Below are positions 26,601 through 35,013 of a DNA stretch of 64,000 bases, in pieces. Under the pieces are notes generated by a model that had not been told where the DNA came from, ran no database searches, and was given only the letters and a program-made list of their open reading frames with translations. Source of the DNA: Actinoallomurus soli. GTDB taxonomy: Bacteria; Actinomycetota; Actinomycetes; Streptosporangiales; Streptosporangiaceae. The DNA is taken from assembly GCF_024055715.1 (NCBI RefSeq), contig NZ_JAMXMV010000004.1, forward strand, positions 248,001-312,000, given 5' to 3'. Within the stretch, counting starts at the first letter, position 1; every line of letters begins with the position of its first letter. A program made the translations under genes and the position numbers.

Positions 26601-27986
26601 TCAGTAGGCCGACTCCTGCATGAGGCGGCGGGCGGCCTCGGTGATGCTGCCGGACACGGACGGGTACACCGCGAACGTGTGGGCCACCTGGTCGACGGTC
26701 AGGTGCTGCTGCACGGCGATCGACAGGCCGAGGATCAGCTCGCCGGCCCGGGGCGCGACGATCACGCCGCCGAGCACGATGCCGGTGGCCGGCCGGCAGA
26801 AGATCTTCACGAAGCCGTCCAGGAAGCCCTGCATCTTGGCGCGCGGGTTGGTCGACAGGGGCAGCTTCACGATCCGGGCCGGGACCTCGCCGGAGTCGAT
26901 CTGCGCCTGGGACACGCCGACCGTGGCGACCTCCGGATCGGTGAAGATGTTCGCGGCGACCCAGCCGAGCTTGAGCGGCTGCACGGCCTCGCCGAGGGCG
27001 TGCCACATCGCGATCCGGCCCTGCATGGCGGCGACCGAGGCGAGCATCAGCACGCCGGTGCAGTCCCCGGCGGCGTACACGTGGGGGGCGGACGTGCGGG
27101 ACACCTTGTCCACCTGCACGAACCCGCGTTCGTCCAGCCGTACGCCGGCCTCCTCCAGGCCCATTCCGCGGGTGTTGGGCTCCATGCCGACCGTCATGAG
27201 ACAGTGCGACCCGGTGACCGTACGGCCGTCGGTGAGCGTCACCTCGACGCCGTCGCCGGTGCGCTTGACCCCGGCGGCGCGGGAGCGGGCGAGGAGGTTC
27301 ATGCCACGGCGCTGGAAGACCTCCTCCAGGACCCGCGCGGCGTCCTCGTCCTCGTTCGGCAGGACGTGGTCGCGGGAGGAGACGAGCGTGACGCGTGAAC
27401 CGAGGGCGAGGTACGCGCCGGCGAACTCGGCGCCGGTGACGCCGGAGCCGACGACGATCAGGTCCTCGGGCAGTTCGGGCAGGTCGTAGAGCTGACGCCA
27501 GTTCAGGATGCGCTCGCCGTCGGGCTCGGCGCCGGGCAGGACCCGCGGCGTCGCGCCGGTGGCGATCAGGACGACGTCGGCGTGGATCCGCTCGTCGCCG
27601 ACGGCCACGATCTGCGGGTCGACGAGGCGGCCCTCTCCGCGGACGATCCGTACGCCCTCGTCCGCGACCCGGCTCTCGATGTCGGCGGACTGGGCCCAGG
27701 CCAGCTCCTTCACCCGCTTGTTGACCAGGGGAAGGTCGACCTCCGGCCCGCCGACCTCGCCGTCCGGGCCCCCGGAGAACCGCACGCCGAGGGACGCCGA
27801 CTCCGACAGCACCGCCATGCGCGTCGAGGTCGCGATGAGCGTCTTGGAAGGGACGCAGTCGGTGAGGACACAGGCCCCTCCGGGCCCGTCGCGCTCCACG
27901 AGCGTGACGTCCGCGCCCAGTTGTGCCGCGACCAGGGCGGATTCGTAGCCGCCGGGGCCGCCTCCGAGGATGGCTACGCGTGTCAT
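26601..27986 (-). CDS. lpdA: LpdA-like NAD(P)H-quinone reductase / dihydrolipoamide dehydrogenase family
   Basis: Flavoprotein disulfide-reductase family member, 461 aa. It has the N-terminal FAD motif GGGPGGYES, the NAD(P) motif GSGVTGAEFAG and the second FAD motif VYAAGDC. The redox pair is CVLTDC, so both cysteines are present. The C-terminal region reads VYPSVSGSITEAARRL and lacks the His-Glu pair of true dihydrolipoamide dehydrogenases. That C-terminus is the mark of mycobacterial LpdA (Rv3303c), a quinone reductase. Neighbouring PNP and hexomutase genes match the mycobacterial order. ATGs at 27986 and 27995 are both possible, each about nine bases after a GGGAG. Confidence 0.87.
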   Translation of the reverse strand: MTRVAILGGGPGGYESALVAAQLGADVTLVERDGPGGACVLTDCVPSKTLIATSTRMAVLSESASLGVRFSGGPDGEVGGPEVDLPLVNKRVKELAWAQSADIESRVADEGVRIVRGEGRLVDPQIVAVGDERIHADVVLIATGATPRVLPGAEPDGERILNWRQLYDLPELPEDLIVVGSGVTGAEFAGAYLALGSRVTLVSSRDHVLPNEDEDAARVLEEVFQRRGMNLLARSRAAGVKRTGDGVEVTLTDGRTVTGSHCLMTVGMEPNTRGMGLEEAGVRLDERGFVQVDKVSRTSAPHVYAAGDCTGVLMLASVAAMQGRIAMWHALGEAVQPLKLGWVAANIFTDPEVATVGVSQAQIDSGEVPARIVKLPLSTNPRAKMQGFLDGFVKIFCRPATGIVLGGVIVAPRAGELILGLSIAVQQHLTVDQVAHTFAVYPSVSGSITEAARRLMQESAY

Positions 27987-28042
27987 ATCGGTCATTCTCC
28001 CGCACTCCCGGGGTTGACACGCCGCCGCGGCCGCCCAGGCCG

Positions 28043-28048
28043 TACGCT
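28043..28048 (+). promoter_or_regulatory. -10 box of a leaderless promoter (GGCT-like gene)
   Basis: TACGCT ends eight bases before the GTG start, and no ribosome binding site is present. A TTGACA lies at 28014-28019, but the 23-base spacer is too long for a normal -35. Confidence 0.35.
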
Positions 28049-28056
28049 GGGCGACC

Positions 28057-28509
28057 GTGGCCTTGTACGCGGCGTACGCCTCCAACATGGATCCCGCGCA
28101 GATGGCGCAGCGGGCTCCGCACTCGCCCCTGCGCACGACCGGCTGGCTCCAGGGCTGGCGGCTGACCTTCGGCGGTGAGAACGTCGGCTTCGAAGGCGCC
28201 CTCGCCACGGTGGTCGAGGACGCCGACGAGCACGTCTTCGTCGTGCTCTACGACGTTCCCGAACTCGACGAGCAGGCCCTGGACGAGTGGGAGGGGGCGG
28301 CCCTCGGCGTCTACCGGAAGATCCGGGTCCGGATCGCCACCCTCGACGGCGACGTCCTCGCCTGGCTCTACGTCCTCGACGCCTACGAGGGCGGCCTGCC
28401 GTCGGCGCGGTACCTCGGCATCCTCGCCGACGCCGCCGAGCGGGCGGGCGCGCCGGACGACTACGTCAAGGATCTGCGCACCCGCCCGTGCAAGTCACTC
28501 GGCGACTGA
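28057..28509 (+). CDS. Gamma-glutamylcyclotransferase-like protein
   Basis: Protein of 150 aa with the GGCT-fold opening (ALYAAYASNMDPAQM, matching the Y-G-S-N-type substrate loop) and a central acidic residue region (LDEWEGAALGVYRK) typical of the family. Members release 5-oxoproline from gamma-glutamyl peptides, but bacterial homologues are mostly uncharacterised. The GTG start at 28057 appears leaderless. It is divergent from lpdA, and the purine nucleoside phosphorylase gene follows after 33 bases with its own -10 box. Confidence 0.75.
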   Translation: MALYAAYASNMDPAQMAQRAPHSPLRTTGWLQGWRLTFGGENVGFEGALATVVEDADEHVFVVLYDVPELDEQALDEWEGAALGVYRKIRVRIATLDGDVLAWLYVLDAYEGGLPSARYLGILADAAERAGAPDDYVKDLRTRPCKSLGD

Positions 28510-28528
28510 TCAGCGCGTACGTCGTGGG

Positions 28529-28534
28529 TAGTCT
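28529..28534 (+). promoter_or_regulatory. -10 box of a leaderless promoter (PNP gene)
   Basis: TAGTCT is followed by eight bases and the GTG start at 28543. No Shine-Dalgarno is seen. Confidence 0.45.
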
Positions 28535-28542
28535 GTCCGCTT

Positions 28543-29343
28543 GTGAGCAATGACGCCTACGAACTGGCCCGATCCGCGGCCGACGTGCTGAAGCGACGCC
28601 TGACCGCCGACTCCTTCGACGTCGCCCTCGTGATGGGGTCCGGCTGGGTGCCGGCGGCGAACGCGCTCGGCGCGCCCGCCGACGAGATCCCCGTGACGGA
28701 GCTGCCCGGGTTCGCCGAGCCGGGAGTGCCGGGCCACGCGGGCACGATCCGTGTGATCGAGATCGGAACGAAGCGGGCGCTGGTCTTCCTCGGCCGCACC
28801 CACCTGTACGAGGGGCGGGGCGTGCCGCCGGTCGTCCACGGCATCCGTACGGCGCTGGCCGCCGGGGTCGGGACGGTCGTGCTCACCAACGCCGCGGGCG
28901 GCACCCGCCCGGAGTGGCAGAAGGTCGGCGACCCGGTGCTGATCAGCGACCACCTGAACCTCACCGGCCACAACCCGATCTCCGGCCCGACCTTCGTCGA
29001 CATGACCGAGGCGTACTCCCCCGCCCTGCGGGCCCTCGTCAAGGACATCGACCCGGCCCTCGCCGAGGGCGTCTACGCCGCGCTGCCCGGCCCGTCGTAC
29101 GAGACGCCGGCCGAGATCCGCATGCTGCGCACGATGGGCGCGGACCTGGTCGGCATGTCCACCGTCCTGGAGACGATCGCCGCCCGCGAGGGCGGCGCCG
29201 ACGTACTGGGCATCTCCCTGGTCACGAACATCGCCGCGGGCCTGACCGGCGAGCCGCTGGACCACCAGGAGGTGCTGGCCGCCGGACGGGCCGCCGCCGA
29301 GCGGATGGGCGCGCTGCTCGGCAAGGCCCTGCGGGCCCTCTGA
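28543..29343 (+). CDS. deoD: Purine nucleoside phosphorylase
   Basis: Trimeric-type purine nucleoside phosphorylase (266 aa), splitting inosine or guanosine and phosphate into base and ribose-1-phosphate. Visible motifs are the phosphate loop ([11 protein letters not shown]), [11 protein letters not shown] and the base-pocket region [11 protein letters not shown]...LVGMSTVLE. It is leaderless from the GTG at 28543. The phosphohexomutase gene starts seven bases after it, the same order as deoD-pmmB in mycobacteria; the mutase may act on pentose phosphates released here. It is a functional partner of add and deoA encoded 10 kb away. Confidence 0.93.
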   Translation: MSNDAYELARSAADVLKRRLTADSFDVALVMGSGWVPAANALGAPADEIPVTELPGFAEPGVPGHAGTIRVIEIGTKRALVFLGRTHLYEGRGVPPVVHGIRTALAAGVGTVVLTNAAGGTRPEWQKVGDPVLISDHLNLTGHNPISGPTFVDMTEAYSPALRALVKDIDPALAEGVYAALPGPSYETPAEIRMLRTMGADLVGMSTVLETIAAREGGADVLGISLVTNIAAGLTGEPLDHQEVLAAGRAAAERMGALLGKALRAL

Positions 29344-29350
29344 GGCCGGA

Positions 29351-31012
29351 ATGGACGGACACGTGAGCGACGGATACCGGCGGCGGGCCGAGGAGTGGCT
29401 GGCCCAGGACCCCGACCCCGAGACCCGCGAGGAGCTGCGGGCCCTGCTCGGCGACGAGACGGCGCTGGCCGAGCGGTTCGGGGCGAAGCTGGAGTTCGGC
29501 ACGGCGGGCCTGCGCGGCGAGCTCGGGGCCGGCCCGAACCGCATGAACCGCGTGACGGTCATGCGGGCCGCCGCTGGCCTCGCCGCCGTGCTGACCTCCG
29601 AGGACGCGACGGAGCGGTTCGACCGGCCCGGCAACGGCGCCTCCGTCGTGATCGGGTACGACGCGCGGCACAAGTCCGACGTGTTCGCCGAGGACTCCGC
29701 CGCCGTGCTCGCCGGGGCGGGCGTCACGGTGCACCTGATGCCGCGGCCGCTGCCGACGCCGGTCCTCGCGTACGCCGTCCGCTTCCTCGGCGCCGACGCC
29801 GGCGTCATGGTGACCGCCAGCCACAACCCGCCACGGGACAACGGCTACAAGGTGTACTGGGGCGACGGCGCCCAGATCATCCCGCCGCTGGACGCGGAGA
29901 TCTCCCGCGCGATCGACGCCGTCGGACGGGTCGACGAACTGCCGCGCGGCGTCGAGTGGAACCTCCTCGACGACGGCATCGTGGACGCCTACCTGCACGC
30001 GCTGTCGCGGCTGCCGCTCGGCGCCGCGCGGGACGTCTCGGCCGCCTACACCCCGCTGCACGGCGTGGGCGGGGACGTGCTGGCCCGCGCGTTCGCCTGG
30101 AGCGGGTTCCAGGCGCCCGACGTCGTTGCCGAGCAGGCCCGGCCCGACCCGGACTTCCCCACCGTCGCGTTCCCCAACCCGGAGGAGCCCGGCGCGATGG
30201 ACCTGGCCCTCGACCTGGGCAAGGACCACGACCTGGTGATCGCCAACGACCCGGACGCCGACCGCTGCGCGGTGGCCGTGGGCGGGCGGATGCTGACCGG
30301 GGACGAGGTCGGCGGGCTGCTCGCCGAGCATGTCCTGCGGCACACGAGCGGACCCGACCGGCTCGTCGTCACGACGATCGTGTCGTCCTCGCTGCTCGGG
30401 AAGATCGCGGCCGCGCACGGCGTCCGGTACGCCGAATCGCTGACCGGATTCAAGTGGATCATGAAGGCGGGCACCGACCGCGACCGGCTCGTCTACGGGT
30501 ACGAGGAGGCGCTCGGCTACTGCGTCGGCGGCGACGACGGCGTCCCCGTGCGCGACAAGGACGGCATCGGCGCGGCGCTGACCGTCGCCGCGCTGGCCGC
30601 CGAGGCGAAGGCCGAGGGCCGTACGCTCCTCGACCTGCTCGACGACCAGGCACGCCGGTACGGCCTGCACGCCACCGCGCAACTGGCCGTACGGGTGGCC
30701 GACCTGTCCCTGATCACGGACGCGATGGCCCGGCTGCGCGCGACGCCGCCGGACCGGCTCGGCGGCCGTACGGTGACGGACGTGGACGACCTGGCGGCCG
30801 GGCCGGCCGGCCTCCCGCCGACGGACGGCCTGCGCTTCCGGCTGTCGGAGGGCGGGCGCGTCGTCGTCCGCCCGTCCGGGACCGAGCCGAAGCTCAAGTG
30901 CTACCTCGAGGTCGTCCAGCCGGTGACCGGCTCCGTCGCCGAGGCCCGCACGACCGCCGAGGCCGCGCTGTCCGCGCTCCGCGACGACCTCGCCGAGGTC
31001 ATCGGGCTCTGA
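29351..31012 (+). CDS. Phospho-sugar mutase (PmmB-like)
   Basis: Alpha-D-phosphohexomutase of 553 aa interconverting 1- and 6- (or 5-) phosphosugars. The phosphoserine loop is TASHNPPRDNGYKVY (about residue 157). The metal loop is NDPDADRCAV and the sugar loop GYEEALGYCV. The phosphate-binding end is RPSGTEPKLKCYLEV. The ATG at 29351 sits seven bases after the nucleoside phosphorylase stop. The family includes phosphomannomutase, phosphoglucomutase and phosphopentomutase activities; the neighbouring nucleoside phosphorylase favours a role with ribose-1-phosphate. Confidence 0.9.
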   Translation: MDGHVSDGYRRRAEEWLAQDPDPETREELRALLGDETALAERFGAKLEFGTAGLRGELGAGPNRMNRVTVMRAAAGLAAVLTSEDATERFDRPGNGASVVIGYDARHKSDVFAEDSAAVLAGAGVTVHLMPRPLPTPVLAYAVRFLGADAGVMVTASHNPPRDNGYKVYWGDGAQIIPPLDAEISRAIDAVGRVDELPRGVEWNLLDDGIVDAYLHALSRLPLGAARDVSAAYTPLHGVGGDVLARAFAWSGFQAPDVVAEQARPDPDFPTVAFPNPEEPGAMDLALDLGKDHDLVIANDPDADRCAVAVGGRMLTGDEVGGLLAEHVLRHTSGPDRLVVTTIVSSSLLGKIAAAHGVRYAESLTGFKWIMKAGTDRDRLVYGYEEALGYCVGGDDGVPVRDKDGIGAALTVAALAAEAKAEGRTLLDLLDDQARRYGLHATAQLAVRVADLSLITDAMARLRATPPDRLGGRTVTDVDDLAAGPAGLPPTDGLRFRLSEGGRVVVRPSGTEPKLKCYLEVVQPVTGSVAEARTTAEAALSALRDDLAEVIGL

Positions 31013-31032
31013 CCCGCGCGTAGGCCGCCGAC

Positions 31033-31190
31033 ATCCGGCGGGACGACCCTGCCAGGCGGGACCACATCGCCGGGCGGGACCGCACCGCCGGGCGGGACGA
31101 CACCGTCGACGTGACCTGCCGTCCCCGTGACCGAGCCGCCGGGCGGGATCGTGCCGCCGGGCGTGAGGGTCCGTCGGGCGTGGCCGTGCC
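31033..31190. repeat. Imperfect 18-bp tandem repeat array
   Basis: Units at 31033, 31051, 31069, 31087, then 31138, 31156 and 31173 share a core GCCGGGCGGGAC. A degenerate stretch (31105-31137) interrupts the array. It lies between the mutase stop and the histidine kinase start and fills most of that intergenic region. Antisense translation gives PPGxxV repeats, but no gene start supports coding. Confidence 0.7.
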
Positions 31191-31278
31191 GGTGGCGGGA
31201 CCGTACGGACCGGTCGTCTCGACCCGAGGTCATGGCGGCGTCGACTTTCGGCCGATGCCGGTCCGCCGGGCGAGGATC

Positions 31279-31284
31279 TACCGT
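31279..31284 (+). promoter_or_regulatory. -10 box of a leaderless promoter (histidine kinase)
   Basis: TACCGT lies eight bases before the ATG at 31293. It supports that start over the in-frame TTG at 31284, which would fall inside the box. Confidence 0.4.
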
Positions 31285-31292
31285 TGACGACC

Positions 31293-32558
31293 ATGAGCGG
31301 TATGGCGGTGTCCCGCCCCGACCACCCGTCCCTCCTCCCCGCCCTGCTCGCGGCCCCCGACCCGACGGACCGGGTCCCCCGGTCGGCCCGTGACTGGGCG
31401 GTCGACATCGCCTGCTTCGTCCTGGCGATGCTCTTCGGGTGCCTCATGCTGGTCGCCACGTCCCAGGGGACTCACCCGCCCCACCACCCGCCGTGGCTGC
31501 CCGACGTGATGATCGGCGCGCTCGGCTGCCTCGCCCTGTGGGGACGCCGGCGCCGTCCCGTGGAGCTCGCGGTCGCCTTGGGCGTGCTGGGCACGGTCTC
31601 CGTGACCACCTCCGGCGCGGCCTGCATCGCGCTGTTCACGGTGTCCGTGCACCGACACTTCCGTACGGTCGTCCTGGTCGCAGGGGTTCACCTGCTCACC
31701 GGCGCGATCTACGCCCTCCTGTTCCCGGATCCCCGCGAATCGTTCTGGTTCGCGATCATCTGGAACGTCATGGTCGTCGCGGCCATCGTCGCATCGGGGA
31801 TGTTCGTTCGCGCGCGGCGTCAGCTCATCCTGTCCCTGCGCGAGCGGGCGTTGCGGGCGGAGGCCGAGCAGCAGCTCCGCGTCGCGCAGGCCCGGCACCA
31901 GGAGCGCGCCCGCATCGCCCGGGAGATGCACGACGTCCTCGCCCACCGCATCTCGCTGCTCAGCGTGCACGCGGGAGCGCTGGAGTTCCGTCCCGACGCT
32001 CCCCCGGACGAGATCGCCAAGGCCGCGGGCGTGATCCGGGCGAGCGCCCACCAGGCGCTCCAGGACCTGCGCGAGGTGATCGGCGTGCTCCGTGATGACG
32101 CTTCCGGGGACACGCCCGAGCGCCCCCAGCCGAACCTCGGCGACCTGCCCACGCTCATCGACGAGTCGCGGCGGGCGGGCATGACCGTGACCTACGAGAA
32201 CCGGCTGCGCGACGCCGACGCGATCCCCACCGCGCTCGGGCGCAGCGCCTACCGCACCGTGCAGGAGGCCCTGACGAACGCCCGCAAGCACGCTCCGAAC
32301 GCCACCGTGACCGTCGTCGTCGACGGGTCCGCGGGCGCCGACCTCACCGTCGAGGTGCGCAACCCACTGGTCAACGCCGCGTCGGGGATCCCGGGCTCGG
32401 GCACCGGGCTGATCGGGCTGGCCGAACGCGCCCTGCTGTCCGGCGGGCGGCTCGAACACGGCCCCACCTCGGACGGGGAGTTCCGCGTCCGCGCGTCGCT
32501 CCCCTGGCGCGGCGAGACCACGCCGGCCGGCGCGTCGAACGGCGCCACCCCGCCCTGA
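31293..32558 (+). CDS. Two-component sensor histidine kinase (NarL-partner, HisKA_3)
   Basis: Sensor kinase of 421 aa. Four to five membrane helices occupy about residues 30-165, with almost no extracellular domain, suggesting membrane-stress or lipid sensing. A coiled-coil linker follows, then the HisKA_3 phosphoacceptor REMHDVLAHRISLL (about residue 210). A compact HATPase domain holds NARKHAPNATVTV and GSGTGLIGLAERA. This is the common actinobacterial DesK/NarX-like architecture. The partner response regulator follows after 233 bases rather than overlapping, separated by a repeat array. Confidence 0.92.
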   Translation: MSGMAVSRPDHPSLLPALLAAPDPTDRVPRSARDWAVDIACFVLAMLFGCLMLVATSQGTHPPHHPPWLPDVMIGALGCLALWGRRRRPVELAVALGVLGTVSVTTSGAACIALFTVSVHRHFRTVVLVAGVHLLTGAIYALLFPDPRESFWFAIIWNVMVVAAIVASGMFVRARRQLILSLRERALRAEAEQQLRVAQARHQERARIAREMHDVLAHRISLLSVHAGALEFRPDAPPDEIAKAAGVIRASAHQALQDLREVIGVLRDDASGDTPERPQPNLGDLPTLIDESRRAGMTVTYENRLRDADAIPTALGRSAYRTVQEALTNARKHAPNATVTVVVDGSAGADLTVEVRNPLVNAASGIPGSGTGLIGLAERALLSGGRLEHGPTSDGEFRVRASLPWRGETTPAGASNGATPP

Positions 32559-32656
32559 CCGGCGATGGCCCGCCCGCCTTGGAGCAGCGGTGGCCGGTCC
32601 GCCCTGAGCACCGGAGCCGGTCGACCTTCATCGGGGCGCCGGGCCGGATGAGGCAT

Positions 32657-32746
32657 TGATCGACGGTTCCGGTCCTGATCGACGGTTCCGGTCCTGATCG
32701 GTGGTGCCGGTCAACCTTGATCGGCGGGGGCCGCCGGACCTGATCG
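32657..32746. repeat. Phased TGATCG array before the response regulator gene
   Basis: TGATCG occurs at 32657, 32676, 32695, 32718 and 32741 (spacings 19, 19, 23, 23, close to two helical turns). The first two units are identical 19-mers (32657-32675 and 32676-32694). A related CGATCG follows at 32762. The array ends about 30 bases before the regulator's -10 box, the place expected for activator binding sites. Confidence 0.6.
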
Positions 32747-32778
32747 GGCGGAACACACCGTCGATCGGCGCGCGCCGT

Positions 32779-32784
32779 TAGTGT
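32779..32784 (+). promoter_or_regulatory. -10 box of a leaderless promoter (response regulator)
   Basis: TAGTGT lies seven bases before the GTG at 32792, so the regulator probably has its own promoter. The GTG at 32783 overlaps the box and is a less likely start. Confidence 0.4.
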
Positions 32785-32791
32785 GTCCCAC

Positions 32792-33433
32792 GTGACCATT
32801 CGCGTGCTGATCGTCGACGATGACGCATTGGTCCGTGCGGGCCTGTCGATGATGCTGGCCGGAGCCGACGATCTACGGATCGTCGCGGAGGCGGGCGACG
32901 GCGCCGAGGTCGCCGCGCTGGTCGCCCAGCACTCGCCGGACGTCGTCCTCATGGACATCCGGATGCCCCGGATGGACGGCCTCGCCGCGACGGAGGCCCT
33001 GCGGGCCCGGCGGGGGCCCCCGGAGGTCGTCATCCTGACCACATTCGACGCGGACGAGCACGTGCTGCGCGCCCTGCGGGCCGGGGCCGCCGGGTTCCTC
33101 CTCAAGGACACGCCGCCCGGTGAGATCATCGACGCGATCCGGCGCGTCGCCGCGGGCGAGCCGATCCTGTCCCCCAGCGTCACCCGCCGGCTGATCGCGC
33201 ACGTGGCTCACACGCGGCCCAACCCCGCGCAGGAACGCCTCGCCCGGCTCAGCGACCGCGAGCGCGAGGTGGTCGTCGCCATCGGCCAGGGCAAGTCGAA
33301 CGCCGAGATCGGCTCTGAGCTGTACATGAGCGTCGCGACCGTGAAAGCCCACGTCTCCCGGCTGCTCGCCAAACTGGAGCTCAACAATCGGGTGCAGGTC
33401 GCCCTCCTCGCCCACGACGCGGGACTCGTGTAG
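32792..33433 (+). CDS. NarL/LuxR-family response regulator
   Basis: Regulator of 213 aa. The receiver domain has acidic pocket DDD near residue 8, phosphoacceptor in VVLMDIRMPRMDG (about residue 54) and the conserved lysine in FLLKDTPP. A LuxR-type helix-turn-helix follows (LSDREREVVVAIGQGKSNAEI...VKAHVSRLLAKL, about residues 148-205). It pairs with the kinase encoded upstream. Its own promoter and the five TGATCG sites upstream suggest autoregulation. Confidence 0.93.
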   Translation: MTIRVLIVDDDALVRAGLSMMLAGADDLRIVAEAGDGAEVAALVAQHSPDVVLMDIRMPRMDGLAATEALRARRGPPEVVILTTFDADEHVLRALRAGAAGFLLKDTPPGEIIDAIRRVAAGEPILSPSVTRRLIAHVAHTRPNPAQERLARLSDREREVVVAIGQGKSNAEIGSELYMSVATVKAHVSRLLAKLELNNRVQVALLAHDAGLV

Positions 33434-33446
33434 TCCCGAGATCCGG

Positions 33447-33452
33447 TATTCT
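33447..33452 (+). promoter_or_regulatory. -10 box of the tRNA-Gly gene
   Basis: TATTCT, 11 bases before the mature tRNA 5' end, placing transcription start just upstream of the tRNA. Confidence 0.45.
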
Positions 33453-33463
33453 TGGGGAGTCAC

Positions 33464-33536
33464 GCGGACGTGGCTCAGTTGGTAGAGCATCACCTTGCCA
33501 AGGTGAGGGTCGCGGGTTCGAATCCCGTCGTCCGCT
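33464..33536 (+). tRNA. tRNA-Gly (GCC)
   Basis: Complete cloverleaf of 73 bases. The acceptor GCGGACG pairs with CGTCCGC, with discriminator T at 33536. The D arm contains GGCTCAGTTGGTAGAGC. The anticodon stem TCACC/GGTGA holds loop TTGCCAA with anticodon GCC at 33497-33499. The T arm has GTTCGAATC. CCA is not encoded. It stands alone and is followed by its own terminator. Confidence 0.97.
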
Positions 33537-33559
33537 CTCGTGATGTCTCAGGGCATCGA

Positions 33560-33591
33560 AACGACCCCGGACCTTCAGGTTCGGGGTCGTT
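33560..33591 (+). terminator. Terminator hairpin of tRNA-Gly
   Basis: Strong stem (AACGACCCCG at 33560-33569 with CGGGGTCGTT at 33582-33591, extended by ACC/GGT) and TTCA loop, 24 bases after the tRNA. Confidence 0.75.
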
Positions 33592-33879
33592 CGCGTTGTG
33601 GGACCGGGCCACCGGCCGGCCTCCATCCTGTGCGTGCGCGGGCGTCGCAGGTCGCCTGCGCCGCCGACGTCCGATCGCCGAGATTCGGCTCGGCGACGTG
33701 GGAGGTGACGCCGGGCGGCGGGTGCGGGGATGGCTGTCGACCGGCGACATGGAACTGCCGGTGACGGTAGCGGCGGATCGGGGGCTCGACTCGCCATTCC
33801 GCGCACGCGAAGTCGCCGGAATGCGCCCGATGGGTGGCGCCCGCCGCCATTCGCGGGCGGCCGCTCGGGCTCATCGATG
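33592..33879. other. Noncoding stretch after the tRNA
   Basis: About 290 bases without a supported gene. tRNA 3' regions are common integration sites, but no integrase gene or repeated tRNA end was seen here. Confidence 0.5.
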
Positions 33880-35013
33880 TCACCGATGGGCGCGGAAGAA
33901 CTCGGTGATGTCGTGGGCCAGCAGTTCCGGTTCCTCGATGGCGGGGAAGTGGCCGCCGCGGGGCATGGGGGTGAATCGGGTGACGTTGTAGGTGCGCTCG
34001 GCCCAGCTGCGGGGCGGCCGGCTGAGATCGGCGGGGAACAGCGCGACGGCCGTGGGGACGTCCACCCGCTCCACGCGCCTGGTCAGTCCCCTGGCGTACT
34101 CGTAGTAGGGGCGGAACGAGGTCGAGATGGTCTGAGTGAACCAGTAGAGCGATGCCTGGGTCAGGATGAAGTCGTCGCTGAACCGTGACGACAGGTCGCC
34201 TCCGCAGTCGCTCCACGCGCGGTACTTCTCGACGATCCAGGCGAGCAGCCCGGCGGGTGAGTCGGCGAGCCCGTAGCTCAGGGTGAGGGGACGGGTGCTC
34301 TGCTGGTGCTGGTATCCGCCCTCCTCCGCGGCCCATGCCGCCACGGAGTCCAGGTACGCCTGTTCCTGCGGGGTGAGACCGGCCGGGTCGTAGGTCGTCG
34401 GGGCGGCGACGGCCAGCAGGTGGATGCCGACCACGGCCTCGGGGTGGGCCTCGCCGAGACGTGAGCTGATTCCGGCGCCCAGGTCGCCTCCGTGGGCGGC
34501 GTAGCGTTCGAAGCCGAGTTCGTCGCGCATGAGCCGGTGCCAGAGCTCGTGGGTCTGCGGCGGGTCCGTGAGCGAGGGCCGCTGCGGCGAGAAGGCGAAT
34601 CCGGGCAGCGAGGGGATGATCACGGTGAACGCGTCCGCGGCGTCTCCTCCGTGACGCGACGGCGCGGCCAGCCGGTCGGCGAGACCGGTCAGTTCGAGGA
34701 AGGAGCTGGGCCACCCGTGGGTCAGGACGATCGGCAGCGCGTCGGGGTGTTCACCGTCGAAGCGCAGATAGTGGACCGGCGTGCCGTCGATGTCCGTGGA
34801 GTGGGACGGGAGGGCGTTGATGGCGGCCTCGTGGGTGCGCCAGTCGTAGCCGTTGGCCCAGTACTCGGCGAGACGCCGCACCGCACCGACGTCGGCGCCG
34901 ACCTCCCACCCGCTCCCGGGCCAGGCGACCGGCCACCGGGTGCCGAGCAGTCGTGACCGGAGGTCGTTCAGCTCCGCGTCGGTGACGGAGAGCAGAGGTG
35001 TCCTATGAGACAT
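33880..35013 (-). CDS. Epoxide hydrolase (alpha/beta hydrolase with EHN domain)
   Basis: Hydrolase of 377 aa opening epoxides to diols. The N-terminal EHN-type region (residues 1-95; LRSRLLGTRWP) leads to the oxyanion motif HGWPSSFLE. The nucleophilic Asp is in AAHGGDLGAG (about residue 175), and the C-terminal His is in RGGHFPAIEEPELLA. The start chosen is the ATG at 35013, eight bases after GGAG; it overlaps the end of the TetR gene by 11 bases, so the pair is coupled and probably controlled by that repressor. The true substrate is unknown; many actinobacterial members act on xenobiotic or lipid epoxides. Confidence 0.88.
   Translation of the reverse strand: MSHRTPLLSVTDAELNDLRSRLLGTRWPVAWPGSGWEVGADVGAVRRLAEYWANGYDWRTHEAAINALPSHSTDIDGTPVHYLRFDGEHPDALPIVLTHGWPSSFLELTGLADRLAAPSRHGGDAADAFTVIIPSLPGFAFSPQRPSLTDPPQTHELWHRLMRDELGFERYAAHGGDLGAGISSRLGEAHPEAVVGIHLLAVAAPTTYDPAGLTPQEQAYLDSVAAWAAEEGGYQHQQSTRPLTLSYGLADSPAGLLAWIVEKYRAWSDCGGDLSSRFSDDFILTQASLYWFTQTISTSFRPYYEYARGLTRRVERVDVPTAVALFPADLSRPPRSWAERTYNVTRFTPMPRGGHFPAIEEPELLAHDITEFFRAHR

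Noticed and set aside
31033-31190. CRISPR array
   Set aside because: Units are contiguous with no spacers and no cas genes are present; it is a simple tandem repeat.
33464-33879. tRNA-Gly as attachment site of an integrated element
   Set aside because: No integrase gene and no second copy of the tRNA 3' end were seen in the downstream sequence.
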